A stretch of DNA of 60,229 nucleotides. Source: Halobacteriovoraceae bacterium. GTDB lineage: Bacteria; Bdellovibrionota; Bacteriovoracia; Bacteriovoracales; Bacteriovoracaceae. The notes under the pieces were generated by a model that was not told the origin of the DNA, searched no databases, and saw only the letters and a program-made list of their open reading frames with translations. Within the stretch, counting starts at the first letter, position 1. Each line of letters opens with the position of its first letter. The DNA lies in assembly GCA_020635115.1 (NCBI GenBank), contig JACKAK010000013.1, positions 1 through 60,229 of the forward strand, written 5' to 3'. A program made the position numbers and the translations under genes. This document shows positions 18,385 through 26,451 of this stretch, piece by piece.

Positions 18385-18728
18385 ATAAATTGTTCATAAC
18401 CATTGTAGCGTCCGTTGCTGTTTACACAGCAGCGTTACTCACAATAGTTTTTAAAAATACAAATACATCTACTTTTGGTGTGATTCAAGTAGATAAAGTA
18501 ATAACTGGGCATATTAATAAATATGCCAAACTACAACTTAGCGATAAAGAAAGATTAAATAATACCAAACTATTTTCAAAGATCCTTTCGCGAACATTAA
18601 ATAATATTCAGGAAAATGAGAATGTTGTTTTACTAACCAAACCTGCGGTTGTTTCTAATCTGAAAGATTATACATTTGAAGTTATTTCTAAGGTTAATAA
18701 GGAGTTCGAATATGAAATCTCCAAGTAA
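18381..18728 (+). CDS. trbI: TrbI-like inner-membrane protein
   Basis: 115 aa. One N-terminal membrane helix (residues 5-24), then a periplasmic helical part. The late block VVLLTKPAVVSNLKDYTFEVISKVNKEF matches the F-type TrbI pattern (pilus retraction and extension). It follows traC with a 4-nt overlap, the canonical TrbI place. Confidence 0.8.
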   Translation: MNKLFITIVASVAVYTAALLTIVFKNTNTSTFGVIQVDKVITGHINKYAKLQLSDKERLNNTKLFSKILSRTLNNIQENENVVLLTKPAVVSNLKDYTFEVISKVNKEFEYEISK

Positions 18729-19011
18729 TGTTAGTAAAACAACGTTATGTACTGACTTTGGTCGCTCGCTTTATTCAATTTTCTTAACGCCCTGGTCGCA
18801 AATTCACGCCAATTTTCTACGAAAATTGTCATGCCTTTGCGCTGGCCCAGGACTAAAAATTGAAACACTCACTCTATTTGAAATATTTTCCACCTCCCCC
18901 GTTTCGGGTGAGGGGAGGTGGAAAAATTTCTTGCATTTTTTTGCAAGCATTTTAACGAAAGTAAGAATTAACCGAGGCAATTTGTCTCACTAGCAACATA
19001 AGGAGTTATAC
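18729..19011. promoter_or_regulatory. Gap between trbI and ssb with three hairpins
   Basis: No convincing gene. Three palindromes are present: CAATTTTC-tac-GAAAATTG at 18810-18828; CCACCTCCCC/GGGGAGGTGG at 18890-18921 with a nested CG stem; and CTTGCA-T6-TGCAAG at 18930-18947. The second and third may form a transcription terminator or an attenuator between the two halves of the tra operon. Confidence 0.55.
18890..18921 (+). terminator. Strong GC-rich hairpin after trbI
   Basis: A perfect 10-bp stem with a 12-nt loop, followed by an A-run and then a T-rich second hairpin. On the plus strand there is no U-run directly after the stem, so it may act as an RNA stabiliser or attenuator instead. 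Confidence 0.5.
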
Positions 19012-19347
19012 ATGGATTTAAATCAATCAATTATTAAAGGCAGACTGGGAAGCAACCCAGAAATCATCGTTAAAGAAAATTCTCAGGTGGCATTTTTCTC
19101 TGTGGCAACGTCTGAACGCTACAAGGACAAAGACGGTAATTATCAAGAAATTGTCGACTGGGTGGATACGAAGGCCTTTGGTAACCAGGTAAATCACATT
19201 AAGAACCTTAAAAAAGGTGATTCTGTGTTGATTGTTGGAAAAATCAAGGCCGAATCTTGGGAGAAAAACGGTGTTAAAGAGTATGGACAATATCTAATCG
19301 CAAAAAGAATTGATTCTGGTTCAAAAACTAAAGAAGTAGAGGCCTAG
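19012..19347 (+). CDS. ssb: Single-stranded DNA-binding protein
   Basis: 111 aa. The OB-fold blocks are clear: NQSIIKGRLGSNPEI, VAFFSVATSERYKDKDG, WVDTKAFG, LKKGDSVLIVGKIKAESWEKNG. The chain ends right after the OB fold, with no acidic DDIPF-type tail, so it is short compared with chromosomal SSB. Plasmid SSB coats the transferred strand. AAGGAGTTATAC precedes the ATG. Confidence 0.93.
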   Translation: MDLNQSIIKGRLGSNPEIIVKENSQVAFFSVATSERYKDKDGNYQEIVDWVDTKAFGNQVNHIKNLKKGDSVLIVGKIKAESWEKNGVKEYGQYLIAKRIDSGSKTKEVEA

Positions 19348-19351
19348 AGTG

Positions 19352-19843
19352 ATGGGGCTATTTAAGAAATACAAAATATTACCATATTTTTTAGTTTCTT
19401 TTGGCGTAGTTGGATTTTTCAATTACGCCATTAATCCTTACTACCAATTAGGTTTTAATACCTCTGACAGCCTTGGTGGGTACGTTTACCTCATAAAAAA
19501 AGTTGGGCTTCCTATGACTGGCGATGTGGTTGCTTTCTATCCCCCAAAACCTAATCAAACAGAAACAAAATATCCATTTTTAAAGATAGTCAAAGGGGTT
19601 CCAGGAGATCGGATTAAATCAACAGCTAGAGAGATTTATATAAATAACCAATTTGTGGCCAAAGCAAAAGAAAAAGCAAAAAACGGAAATCCTCTTCAGG
19701 TATCAGTTTTTAATAATGGTTTTATACCACCTAAGCATTATTTCATTTGGTCGCCACATAAGGACAGTTATGACAGCAGATATAAAGACATTGGGCTTAT
19801 CGAAAAGAGCAAAATTATTGGCATTGCTACTAAGCTCTTTTAG
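19352..19843 (+). CDS. S26 signal peptidase of the transfer region (TrhF/TraF type)
   Basis: 163 aa. One N-terminal membrane helix, then NTSDSLGGYVY with the expected nucleophile Ser40, and FLKIVKGVPGD with catalytic Lys78 in the KxVxGxPGD motif. A late SRYKDIGLI block matches S26 box E. In related systems this peptidase matures or cyclises pilin, or processes secreted Tra proteins. The ATG follows a GTG that overlaps; the upstream RBS is weak. Confidence 0.85.
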   Translation: MGLFKKYKILPYFLVSFGVVGFFNYAINPYYQLGFNTSDSLGGYVYLIKKVGLPMTGDVVAFYPPKPNQTETKYPFLKIVKGVPGDRIKSTAREIYINNQFVAKAKEKAKNGNPLQVSVFNNGFIPPKHYFIWSPHKDSYDSRYKDIGLIEKSKIIGIATKLF

Positions 19844-20390
19844 CTCGTATGCAAATAGCGTCGGAGACTTAGGAAAAACGTACCCAATAAAAGAGAAAGA
19901 TATGATTGAAGACATGAAGGAAAAGTATTCTATGAAAAAAGAAGTTCTGAAAAAGGACATCCGAAATTCTTATATAAAATATTTAAATAACCCAAAAGGT
20001 ATTAAGCTTCCTAATGCTCTCAAAGATTCTCATCATATCGTTGATCTTACGTACACACTTGATCGGGTCATTAAAGATGCCTACGGGAACATCATTCACA
20101 AAAAGGGTAAAAAAGTTAACCCTTTTGACCATTATACCCTGAATAAAAAACTGTGTTTCATAAATGGAAATCATATAAAGCAGGTGAAATGGGCCATAAG
20201 TAAATGCTCTGTTACAGATAAAATTGTTCTCATACAAGGAAAGGCCCTTGATCTTATGAAATCCCATAAAAGACGATTTTATTTTGATCAAAGAGGTGTT
20301 CTTGTAAATAAATTTAAAATTAATGCTTTGCCTGCACTTGTTGCACAAAAAGGAAGGAATTTAAATGTTAAAGAAATCTACCTTCCTTAG
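19770..20390 (+). CDS. traW: Conjugation protein TraW
   Basis: 206 aa from the ATG at 19770 with AAGGA ahead, which overlaps the peptidase gene by 74 nt. The signal peptide covers LSKRAKLLALLLSSFSSYANS. Characteristic blocks are VNPFDHYTLNKKLCFING, KQVKWA and FYFDQRGVLVNKFKINALPALV (thioredoxin-like end). Periplasmic protein needed for F-pilus assembly. Confidence 0.88.
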   Translation: MTADIKTLGLSKRAKLLALLLSSFSSYANSVGDLGKTYPIKEKDMIEDMKEKYSMKKEVLKKDIRNSYIKYLNNPKGIKLPNALKDSHHIVDLTYTLDRVIKDAYGNIIHKKGKKVNPFDHYTLNKKLCFINGNHIKQVKWAISKCSVTDKIVLIQGKALDLMKSHKRRFYFDQRGVLVNKFKINALPALVAQKGRNLNVKEIYLP

Positions 20391-21356
20391 TCTATTCTTA
20401 TCCATTTTTTGGATAAATGAGGCCTATTCACTTGCTTGTGGTGGCAAGTTTCCAAATATTATCACTGATGTATGCTGGAGCTGCATGTTCCCTATTCAGA
20501 TTAGCCTGCAACTATGAATATTTCAGCAGAAACAAAAAACTATGATCTTCCACCGCTACTTATTTGCAAGTGTCCTGCTCCTCCTCCGGTTTTTGTGAGA
20601 ATTGGCGTTGGCGTAAGCTTTTGGGAGCCTGCTCGCATGGCCGAAGTCGTAAGAACTCCTTTTTGCTCCCCTACTCTTGGCGGAAGCGTATTAGGTAATT
20701 TTGCTGGAGTTGGAGGCACTCATAATGAAAGCGATGGCAAAAAAGGAAAGGCCTTCTATCATGTGCACTGGATACAGTTTCCAATACTCAATTGGCTTGG
20801 TATGGGGTTTTCTAGTCTTTGTTTTGTTTTTGAATCTCTTGATATTGCCTATATGTCAGAGCTTGACCCTTTATGGGATGATGATGAACTTTCTTTCATT
20901 TTAAATGCTGAGGCCATTCTTTTTACAAGTCCAATCGCCCAGGCGGCCTGTGCAGCGGACTCTATCGCGGCGAGCACCGTCGGTTTCGGATTAGATCCAC
21001 TTTTTTGGTGCGCGGGATCTCAGGGTTCTGTTTACCCACTTAGTGGTAATCACGCAAACCATATTGGTGGTGTTGATAGCTCATTAGCAATGACTCATAA
21101 AATGATTTTTAAACTTCATAGACAATTGTTGGCCCAAGACACCTCAACTGAGATCGCAATGTGCGGAGGGATGCCGCAACCGATATTGCGAAAAAATCAA
21201 TACAAGCAGCAAATGATGTACCCAATACCTCAAAACATTAAAGGTTATGGCCTCGGTGCCACATCAATGATCTGGGGAGCAGGAAGAGAGTTTCCTTATA
21301 AAGGTGAAGATTTTAGCTATCTAGTATGGAGAAAAAGAAAATGTTGCGCACTTTAA
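20365..21356 (+). pseudogene. traU: TraU, split by a frame change after the signal peptide
   Basis: The first frame (20365-20517) encodes a signal peptide and the conserved start LACGGKFPNIITDVCWSCMFPI, then stops. The rest (20514-21356, 280 aa) continues in the -1 frame from an ATG overlapping that TGA, with the full TraU body: CPAPPPVFVRIGVGVSFWEP, FYHVHW, AQAACAADSIAAS, LFWCAGSQGSVYP and WRKRKC. F TraU has about 20 more residues at the junction. The larger part lacks a signal peptide. This may be a recent mutation, a sequence error or recoding. Confidence 0.85.
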
Positions 21357-22057
21357 CACTATTTTTGCCATTATTTATGTATGTTGATGGATTTTGCTCT
21401 CAGGATATTAAGTCCATCGACTCGAAAATAAACACTGAAATTAAAAATCAAGTTGACGCTGTTAAAAAAAGTCTAACCAATGCAAATGCTCTTGAAAAGG
21501 ATTCTACATTTCTAAAAAACTTAGAAATCGAAAAAGAGGCAATTAAAAACATAAAATATGGAAGCTATAAATTTCCAAATATAAAAGAAGTAAAAATCCC
21601 AAAAATAGATTTTGATAAAATCACAAGTCGCAACAACAGTGTTAAAAGAACAGACCATAATCCGACGCTATTTGCTTTTATTTCACTAGGAATGCCCGAA
21701 AACACCATTATCAACATCCTAAAAGAGGCCAAGGAGCTAAAAGCAAAGGTTTACCTGAGAGGTGTCAAAAAGGATTTAAAAACCACTATTAAGATTATTT
21801 CTGATCTTTCTCAAAAAAGTGGTGGTTCAGTTCTTATAGATCCGACGATGTTCAAGAAGTTTAATATTGACCGTGTTCCTGCCTACGTTATTGCTGAAAA
21901 AGAACCCGAAGCATCTAAATATCAATCATCCCTCCTCCCTTCTTTTGTAAAGGCCTATGGAGATGTCACAATTGAATATTTTATTGATTACATAAAAAGA
22001 AATGGGACGAAGTCTCAAGTTGCAATGGCCAATTTGGCCAGAGGTTTAAAGAAATGA
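21341..22057 (+). CDS. trbC: Conjugation protein TrbC
   Basis: 238 aa from the ATG at 21341, with GGAG inside the preceding ATGGAGAAAAAG; the upstream ATG at 21326 is possible. Signal peptide MLRTLTLFLPLFMYVDGFC. The C-terminal block (residues about 105-190: LFAFISLGMPENTII, LKAKVYLRGV, GGSVLIDPTMFKKFNIDRVPAYVI) is the F-type TrbC thioredoxin-like domain. It partners TraW in the periplasm. Confidence 0.9.
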   Translation: MLRTLTLFLPLFMYVDGFCSQDIKSIDSKINTEIKNQVDAVKKSLTNANALEKDSTFLKNLEIEKEAIKNIKYGSYKFPNIKEVKIPKIDFDKITSRNNSVKRTDHNPTLFAFISLGMPENTIINILKEAKELKAKVYLRGVKKDLKTTIKIISDLSQKSGGSVLIDPTMFKKFNIDRVPAYVIAEKEPEASKYQSSLLPSFVKAYGDVTIEYFIDYIKRNGTKSQVAMANLARGLKK

Positions 22058-23931
22058 AATCCCTTTATGCCTCTTTTATTGCGCTAATCTCTCTATCTCT
22101 ATGCTACGGCAATACATCGTCGGTAGATATGAACTTTGCAACCAAGCTAAACAACCAATTTGGTAAGCAAAAACTAAGCACTGACCAAGTACCCCATTAT
22201 CAAGGTGAAGATATTGAAGAGAAAAAGTACTTTAATCAAAACACAGATCTAAAGTTTGAAGGTAACAAAAAGGTCCTTTCAGATGAAAATGGCAAATTCA
22301 TAGTTGAATCAAGTGATCAAAGGCCACATTTTGACATTGATCAAAACGACCCCATGCTTAAAAACATGGGAAGGCTAACCAAGAACTCACATGATCTATC
22401 CGACAACCTCAAGGGTTGTAAAAATGTGAAAGAACAACAGCAAAAATCATCGGAAAAGCAGTTTTGTTTTGAATATGGTGAAAGAAGTGATGTTTTTTTC
22501 AACTGTAAAAATAGCTTAAGTGTAACTTGTAAAAACCCCGATGCTGGGATGACTTCATCTCTCACGCTAGGTGATTTTAACCATACAGGGGCCTATCCCA
22601 CCTCAATAAATTCATCTGGAAATACCGTAAACTTTGGAACAATCGGAAATAGTCGCGGGGGAAGATGTCAACATCATCACAATCAAATTACTTTTCACAT
22701 CGATGATATTAACCAAGTTAAGGATTTTATCATAACTTCAATCCAATATGATGATTGGGCCTCTATTTCAGTCAACGGACACAACGTTTTTGACGACTCA
22801 TATCGGTCTAATGGACGTTTTTATACTCCTTGTGAAAGATCGGTAAACTTTCAAAGAGGGCCGGTTAATATCAAAAACTATCTCGTTAATGGAACCAATA
22901 CAATCAACACTGTAAATACTGTCTATGGTGGTGGTCATTTATGGTTTTCCTTGAAATCTACATTTCTTAAAAAGTGTGATGTTAACGAAACTTGGTCTAG
23001 AACTTGCGACCAGGGAGAAAGTAATATTTTTGGGAAAATAGTTAAAAATACCTGTACAGATGGCCCTTCATCAAAACTTATCAAAGGCACTTCTGTCTTT
23101 AAAGAATGTTGGAATTATCAAGAACTCTACTCTAAGAGAGGGCCTAAAAAATATACCCTCGATAATACCTGCAAGAAACTTGTCAATAATGGTTGCGGTC
23201 AAGTTTCTAAAGAATGCCTCATTCAAGAAAAAGACTACTGTAAAAAATGGAAGGTAGGATATTCATGCTCTCAAGACGATGTAACTGTATCTGTATGTGC
23301 TGAAGATCTCCCCTGTCCTAATGGAGACTGTACCAAAGATCATCCAAATAGAACCCCTAGAGACGCTTCTAATGATTTTAAAAAGTCCATGTCCTATTTT
23401 TCATTAATGAAAGAAATAACTGACGAGATGGACTCTGAAAATCCCGTTTTATTCTCTGGGAAACCTCTTAAATGTAAAAAGCAAAAACTAGGGATCAAAG
23501 ATTGCTGTAGATTAAAGTCATGGGGAGACGATATTGGGATAACTAAGTGCAATGCTTCTGAAGTTGAATTAGGAATGGCCAGAAAGGCCAAGAAAACAAT
23601 CTACGTTGGAAACTATAAGGAAAAAGGAACGCTCTATAGTGCTAAGTATTTTGTCTTTTGTAGTTATCCATCAAAGCTTGCCAGAATATTCATTGAAAGC
23701 GGCAAAAAGCAGCTGGGACAGGGACTAGGCGAAGCAAAAAATCCGGACTGTTCAGGAATCAATATTAAAGACATTGAAAAAATTGATTTTGACAAAATTG
23801 ATCTTAGTGAATTTCACGAAGATATGGAAAAGGTCGCTCAAAATTACAAAGAGCCAAATCTAAAAAAACATGTTGAATCGATTAAGAAAAAAATTGAAAA
23901 CCAAACAAGGAAAAATAATGAAAACGAGTAA
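22054..23931 (+). CDS. traN: Mating-pair stabilisation protein TraN
   Basis: 625 aa with a signal peptide (MKSLYASFIALISLSLCYG). The protein is Cys-rich, and the late block VFCSYPSKLARIFIESGKKQLGQGLG, then CSGI, is a TraN hallmark. The outer-membrane adhesin acts in recipient contact. The middle has Gly/Asn-rich lectin-like stretches (HHHNQITFHIDDI). It overlaps trbC by 4 nt. Confidence 0.92.
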   Translation: MKSLYASFIALISLSLCYGNTSSVDMNFATKLNNQFGKQKLSTDQVPHYQGEDIEEKKYFNQNTDLKFEGNKKVLSDENGKFIVESSDQRPHFDIDQNDPMLKNMGRLTKNSHDLSDNLKGCKNVKEQQQKSSEKQFCFEYGERSDVFFNCKNSLSVTCKNPDAGMTSSLTLGDFNHTGAYPTSINSSGNTVNFGTIGNSRGGRCQHHHNQITFHIDDINQVKDFIITSIQYDDWASISVNGHNVFDDSYRSNGRFYTPCERSVNFQRGPVNIKNYLVNGTNTINTVNTVYGGGHLWFSLKSTFLKKCDVNETWSRTCDQGESNIFGKIVKNTCTDGPSSKLIKGTSVFKECWNYQELYSKRGPKKYTLDNTCKKLVNNGCGQVSKECLIQEKDYCKKWKVGYSCSQDDVTVSVCAEDLPCPNGDCTKDHPNRTPRDASNDFKKSMSYFSLMKEITDEMDSENPVLFSGKPLKCKKQKLGIKDCCRLKSWGDDIGITKCNASEVELGMARKAKKTIYVGNYKEKGTLYSAKYFVFCSYPSKLARIFIESGKKQLGQGLGEAKNPDCSGINIKDIEKIDFDKIDLSEFHEDMEKVAQNYKEPNLKKHVESIKKKIENQTRKNNENE

Positions 23932-24024
23932 AAGGCGACCTCATGTCACCATAAATAGATGCCTTCCTAGCGCTATTAATATTTTAACTTACATATTTGT
24001 GTAAATACAAAAAAAGGAGATTTT

Positions 24025-24273
24025 ATGAGCTTATTTGAAGATTTAAAACCGACTAAAGAGGTTAGAACCTATGAAATAACCACTTTTTCAGAAGATATGG
24101 ACATTTTTATGGCCGTTCCTGAGTACCTAGAAAAGAAGAACAAGGGACAGGGTAAATTCACGCAAGAAGTCGTTTTTGAGCATCTTATCCAACAATTGAA
24201 AGAGGATAAGGACCTCATGAGCTTTGCTAAAAAGAGGAGAAAGAAAAGTTCAGCAAAAGAGGTTACAAAGTGA
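24025..24273 (+). CDS. Small cytoplasmic protein between traN and traF
   Basis: 82 aa, acidic first half and a Lys-rich end (KKRRKKSSAKEVTK), no signal peptide. An AAAAAGGAG site is well placed. It ends 4 nt into traF. Family not recognised; it could bind nucleic acid or a Tra partner. Confidence 0.7.
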   Translation: MSLFEDLKPTKEVRTYEITTFSEDMDIFMAVPEYLEKKNKGQGKFTQEVVFEHLIQQLKEDKDLMSFAKKRRKKSSAKEVTK

Positions 24274-25034
24274 AATTAAGTTTTTCGATAATTCTATTAA
24301 TGTTTTCCAATTATTCATTGGGAAATAGCGCGTTTTTTAAAGAACATGAACGCGGGTGGTTTTGGTATGAAGACCCAAAAGATAAAATTGTCGAAAAAAA
24401 GAAGGAATCAACAAAAACGATAACGATTCAAAAAAATGAGCTATCTCCCAGGGAACTCTTAAAAAAACAAGGTGAAAACTGGGAGAACTCACTTGCACAA
24501 GCAGTACTATCCCCTTCCAAGCAAAACGTACTCAATTACATAGGACAAACTGCAAAAATAAACGATCAGGCGCAAAGATTTTCAGAGGCCTTTAAAGAAG
24601 CTATATGGATTAATCCTCAATATGATTATTCTTTAGAGGGTCCATACAATACGCAAGCAATTTTGGCCCAAAACGAGCAACAAAACACTCTTAATGAAAA
24701 AGATATTAAAAATATTGCCGGTCACAACGGCCTTATTTTTCTTTTTGACCCTAATTGCCCTGTCTGTCATAGATTTGCACCACTTTTAAAACAATTTGAA
24801 GAACATTATCGCTTTGAAGTAATTGCTGTTTCATCAAATGGGAAAGGGATTTCTGATTACCCTACTCCACAAGAAAATATGGATTTTGGTAAGCGAGTTA
24901 ATAACAAGATTTATCCTTCTTTATTTCTTGTAAACCCGGATTCGGGAAAGATTACACCTATTTCATATGGGTATGCTGACTGGTCTTCATTAATAAAAAA
25001 GACTCTAGCGGCCCACAGGAGAATTAATGAGTAA
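24270..25034 (+). CDS. traF: Conjugation protein TraF (thioredoxin fold)
   Basis: 254 aa with a signal peptide. An active-site CPVC sits in FDPNCPVCHRFAPLLKQFEEHY, and the cis-Pro block is NKIYPSLFLVNP. Most F-plasmid TraF lacks the CxxC, so this one may work as a disulfide oxidoreductase for the many Cys-rich Tra proteins here; no separate TrbB is seen. It lies before traH as usual. Confidence 0.92.
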   Translation: MKLSFSIILLMFSNYSLGNSAFFKEHERGWFWYEDPKDKIVEKKKESTKTITIQKNELSPRELLKKQGENWENSLAQAVLSPSKQNVLNYIGQTAKINDQAQRFSEAFKEAIWINPQYDYSLEGPYNTQAILAQNEQQNTLNEKDIKNIAGHNGLIFLFDPNCPVCHRFAPLLKQFEEHYRFEVIAVSSNGKGISDYPTPQENMDFGKRVNNKIYPSLFLVNPDSGKITPISYGYADWSSLIKKTLAAHRRINE

Positions 25035-26451
25035 GACTATATTTTTATCCTTCATTCTTTTAGTAAGTACTTCTCATGCTGGAGTTGGGTCAAAGCTTAA
25101 AGATTGGTTTAACGAGCAAAATTACACAAATTCAACTTCTCCGGGTGTATATGAAGGACAAAGCGCTCGCTATCTCACAGCAGGAGGTTATACCAGTCGT
25201 TCGTCTGTAACCCGTGTATTTAATTTTGTTGATGTTCAAACTCCTAAATTCTCTGCTGGTTGTGGAGGAATCGATATTTATATGGGTGGTATTTCAGGGA
25301 TAAATGCAGATGAATTTATTAAAAGCTTAAGAAGCATTGGGCAAAACGCTACTTCGTTGGCCTTTATGCTCGCTATACAGGTCGTATCACCACAGCTCTC
25401 TGGAGTAATGGAAGATATCAAAACATGGGCCGATAAAATTAACTCATTTAACATGGATTCTTGTGAAGCGGCCACAAAGCTCGTTGGTGGTGCCATGGAC
25501 TACATGGGAGCAAAAGAAAGTAACTGTACCGTTAAGAGAATGCAAGAGTTTCAAGAAGATTGGAACACGGCCAATCATGCTTGTACCACAGGGGGAAAAC
25601 TTCGAGATACTGAAAATCACGGAGACCCTAACAAAGTTGACTTTGTTAAAGGCAATATCGCTTGGCACGTACTCATGAAAGACCCTTACTTTAGAAATGA
25701 TCTCGATTTTGCCGAATTAATTATGAACATAACAGGAACAGTAATTATTAATGACCAGGGAGGCTCCTCTGATGGGCCAAGTAATATTAGAGTTATTAAC
25801 CCGGCCATGAGTAAAGATCATAGCACATCAAGATTTGAGAACATTTATGCATCTATGCTTAAAGGTGATAAGTTAAAAGAGCCTCTTTTTTTATTTAAGT
25901 GCATTAATAAAGACGCAAACGAAAAGAGCTGTACTAGAATTTCAAACTTTCTACAAAAAGTTCAAAGTTCTTGGAAAGGACTCAGTACAAGAATTTCAAT
26001 CATTATCAATGGCATTATTGAAAAGATATACACGGATACATTGCTTACACCTGAAGAAAAAGGGTTAATTTCTTCAACAACAATTCCAGTGTATAGATAT
26101 TTAACCGTTACATCGGCCTTTTTCCCAAGGCATAGCAATAATTCAAGAATAACAAATGATATTTCAAGAATTATTGCCGAAGATATTCTTCTTAAGTCTT
26201 TAAATGACATCATTTCTCAAGTTAAACAACAGATTTCCGCTGCCAATAATGGGCCATCACTTTCACGCAAATTTGCAGACTATCAAAAAAATGTAGAAGG
26301 TGTTCTCGATGGACTAGAACAATTAAAAAGAGCAAATTCAAAAAGTGCAGATATGTTCTTTGAAATGCAAAAAAGAATTCAACTTTATGAAAAAGCATTA
26401 ATGGGCCGACTAGGAAGTGGACTGGTAACAAATGCTTTGTGGGGTAATTAA
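25027..26451 (+). CDS. traH: Conjugation protein TraH
   Basis: 474 aa with a signal peptide (MSKTIFLSFILLVSTSHA). The block FSAGCGGIDIYMGGISGINADEF is the diagnostic TraH motif. It is required for pilus assembly and mating-pair stabilisation. It overlaps traF by 8 nt and traG by 1 nt. Confidence 0.95.
   Translation: MSKTIFLSFILLVSTSHAGVGSKLKDWFNEQNYTNSTSPGVYEGQSARYLTAGGYTSRSSVTRVFNFVDVQTPKFSAGCGGIDIYMGGISGINADEFIKSLRSIGQNATSLAFMLAIQVVSPQLSGVMEDIKTWADKINSFNMDSCEAATKLVGGAMDYMGAKESNCTVKRMQEFQEDWNTANHACTTGGKLRDTENHGDPNKVDFVKGNIAWHVLMKDPYFRNDLDFAELIMNITGTVIINDQGGSSDGPSNIRVINPAMSKDHSTSRFENIYASMLKGDKLKEPLFLFKCINKDANEKSCTRISNFLQKVQSSWKGLSTRISIIINGIIEKIYTDTLLTPEEKGLISSTTIPVYRYLTVTSAFFPRHSNNSRITNDISRIIAEDILLKSLNDIISQVKQQISAANNGPSLSRKFADYQKNVEGVLDGLEQLKRANSKSADMFFEMQKRIQLYEKALMGRLGSGLVTNALWGN

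Noticed and set aside
18712..18993. Plus-strand frame of about 93 codons between trbI and ssb
   Set aside because: It spans three hairpins, its composition is unlike a protein, and no partner supports it.
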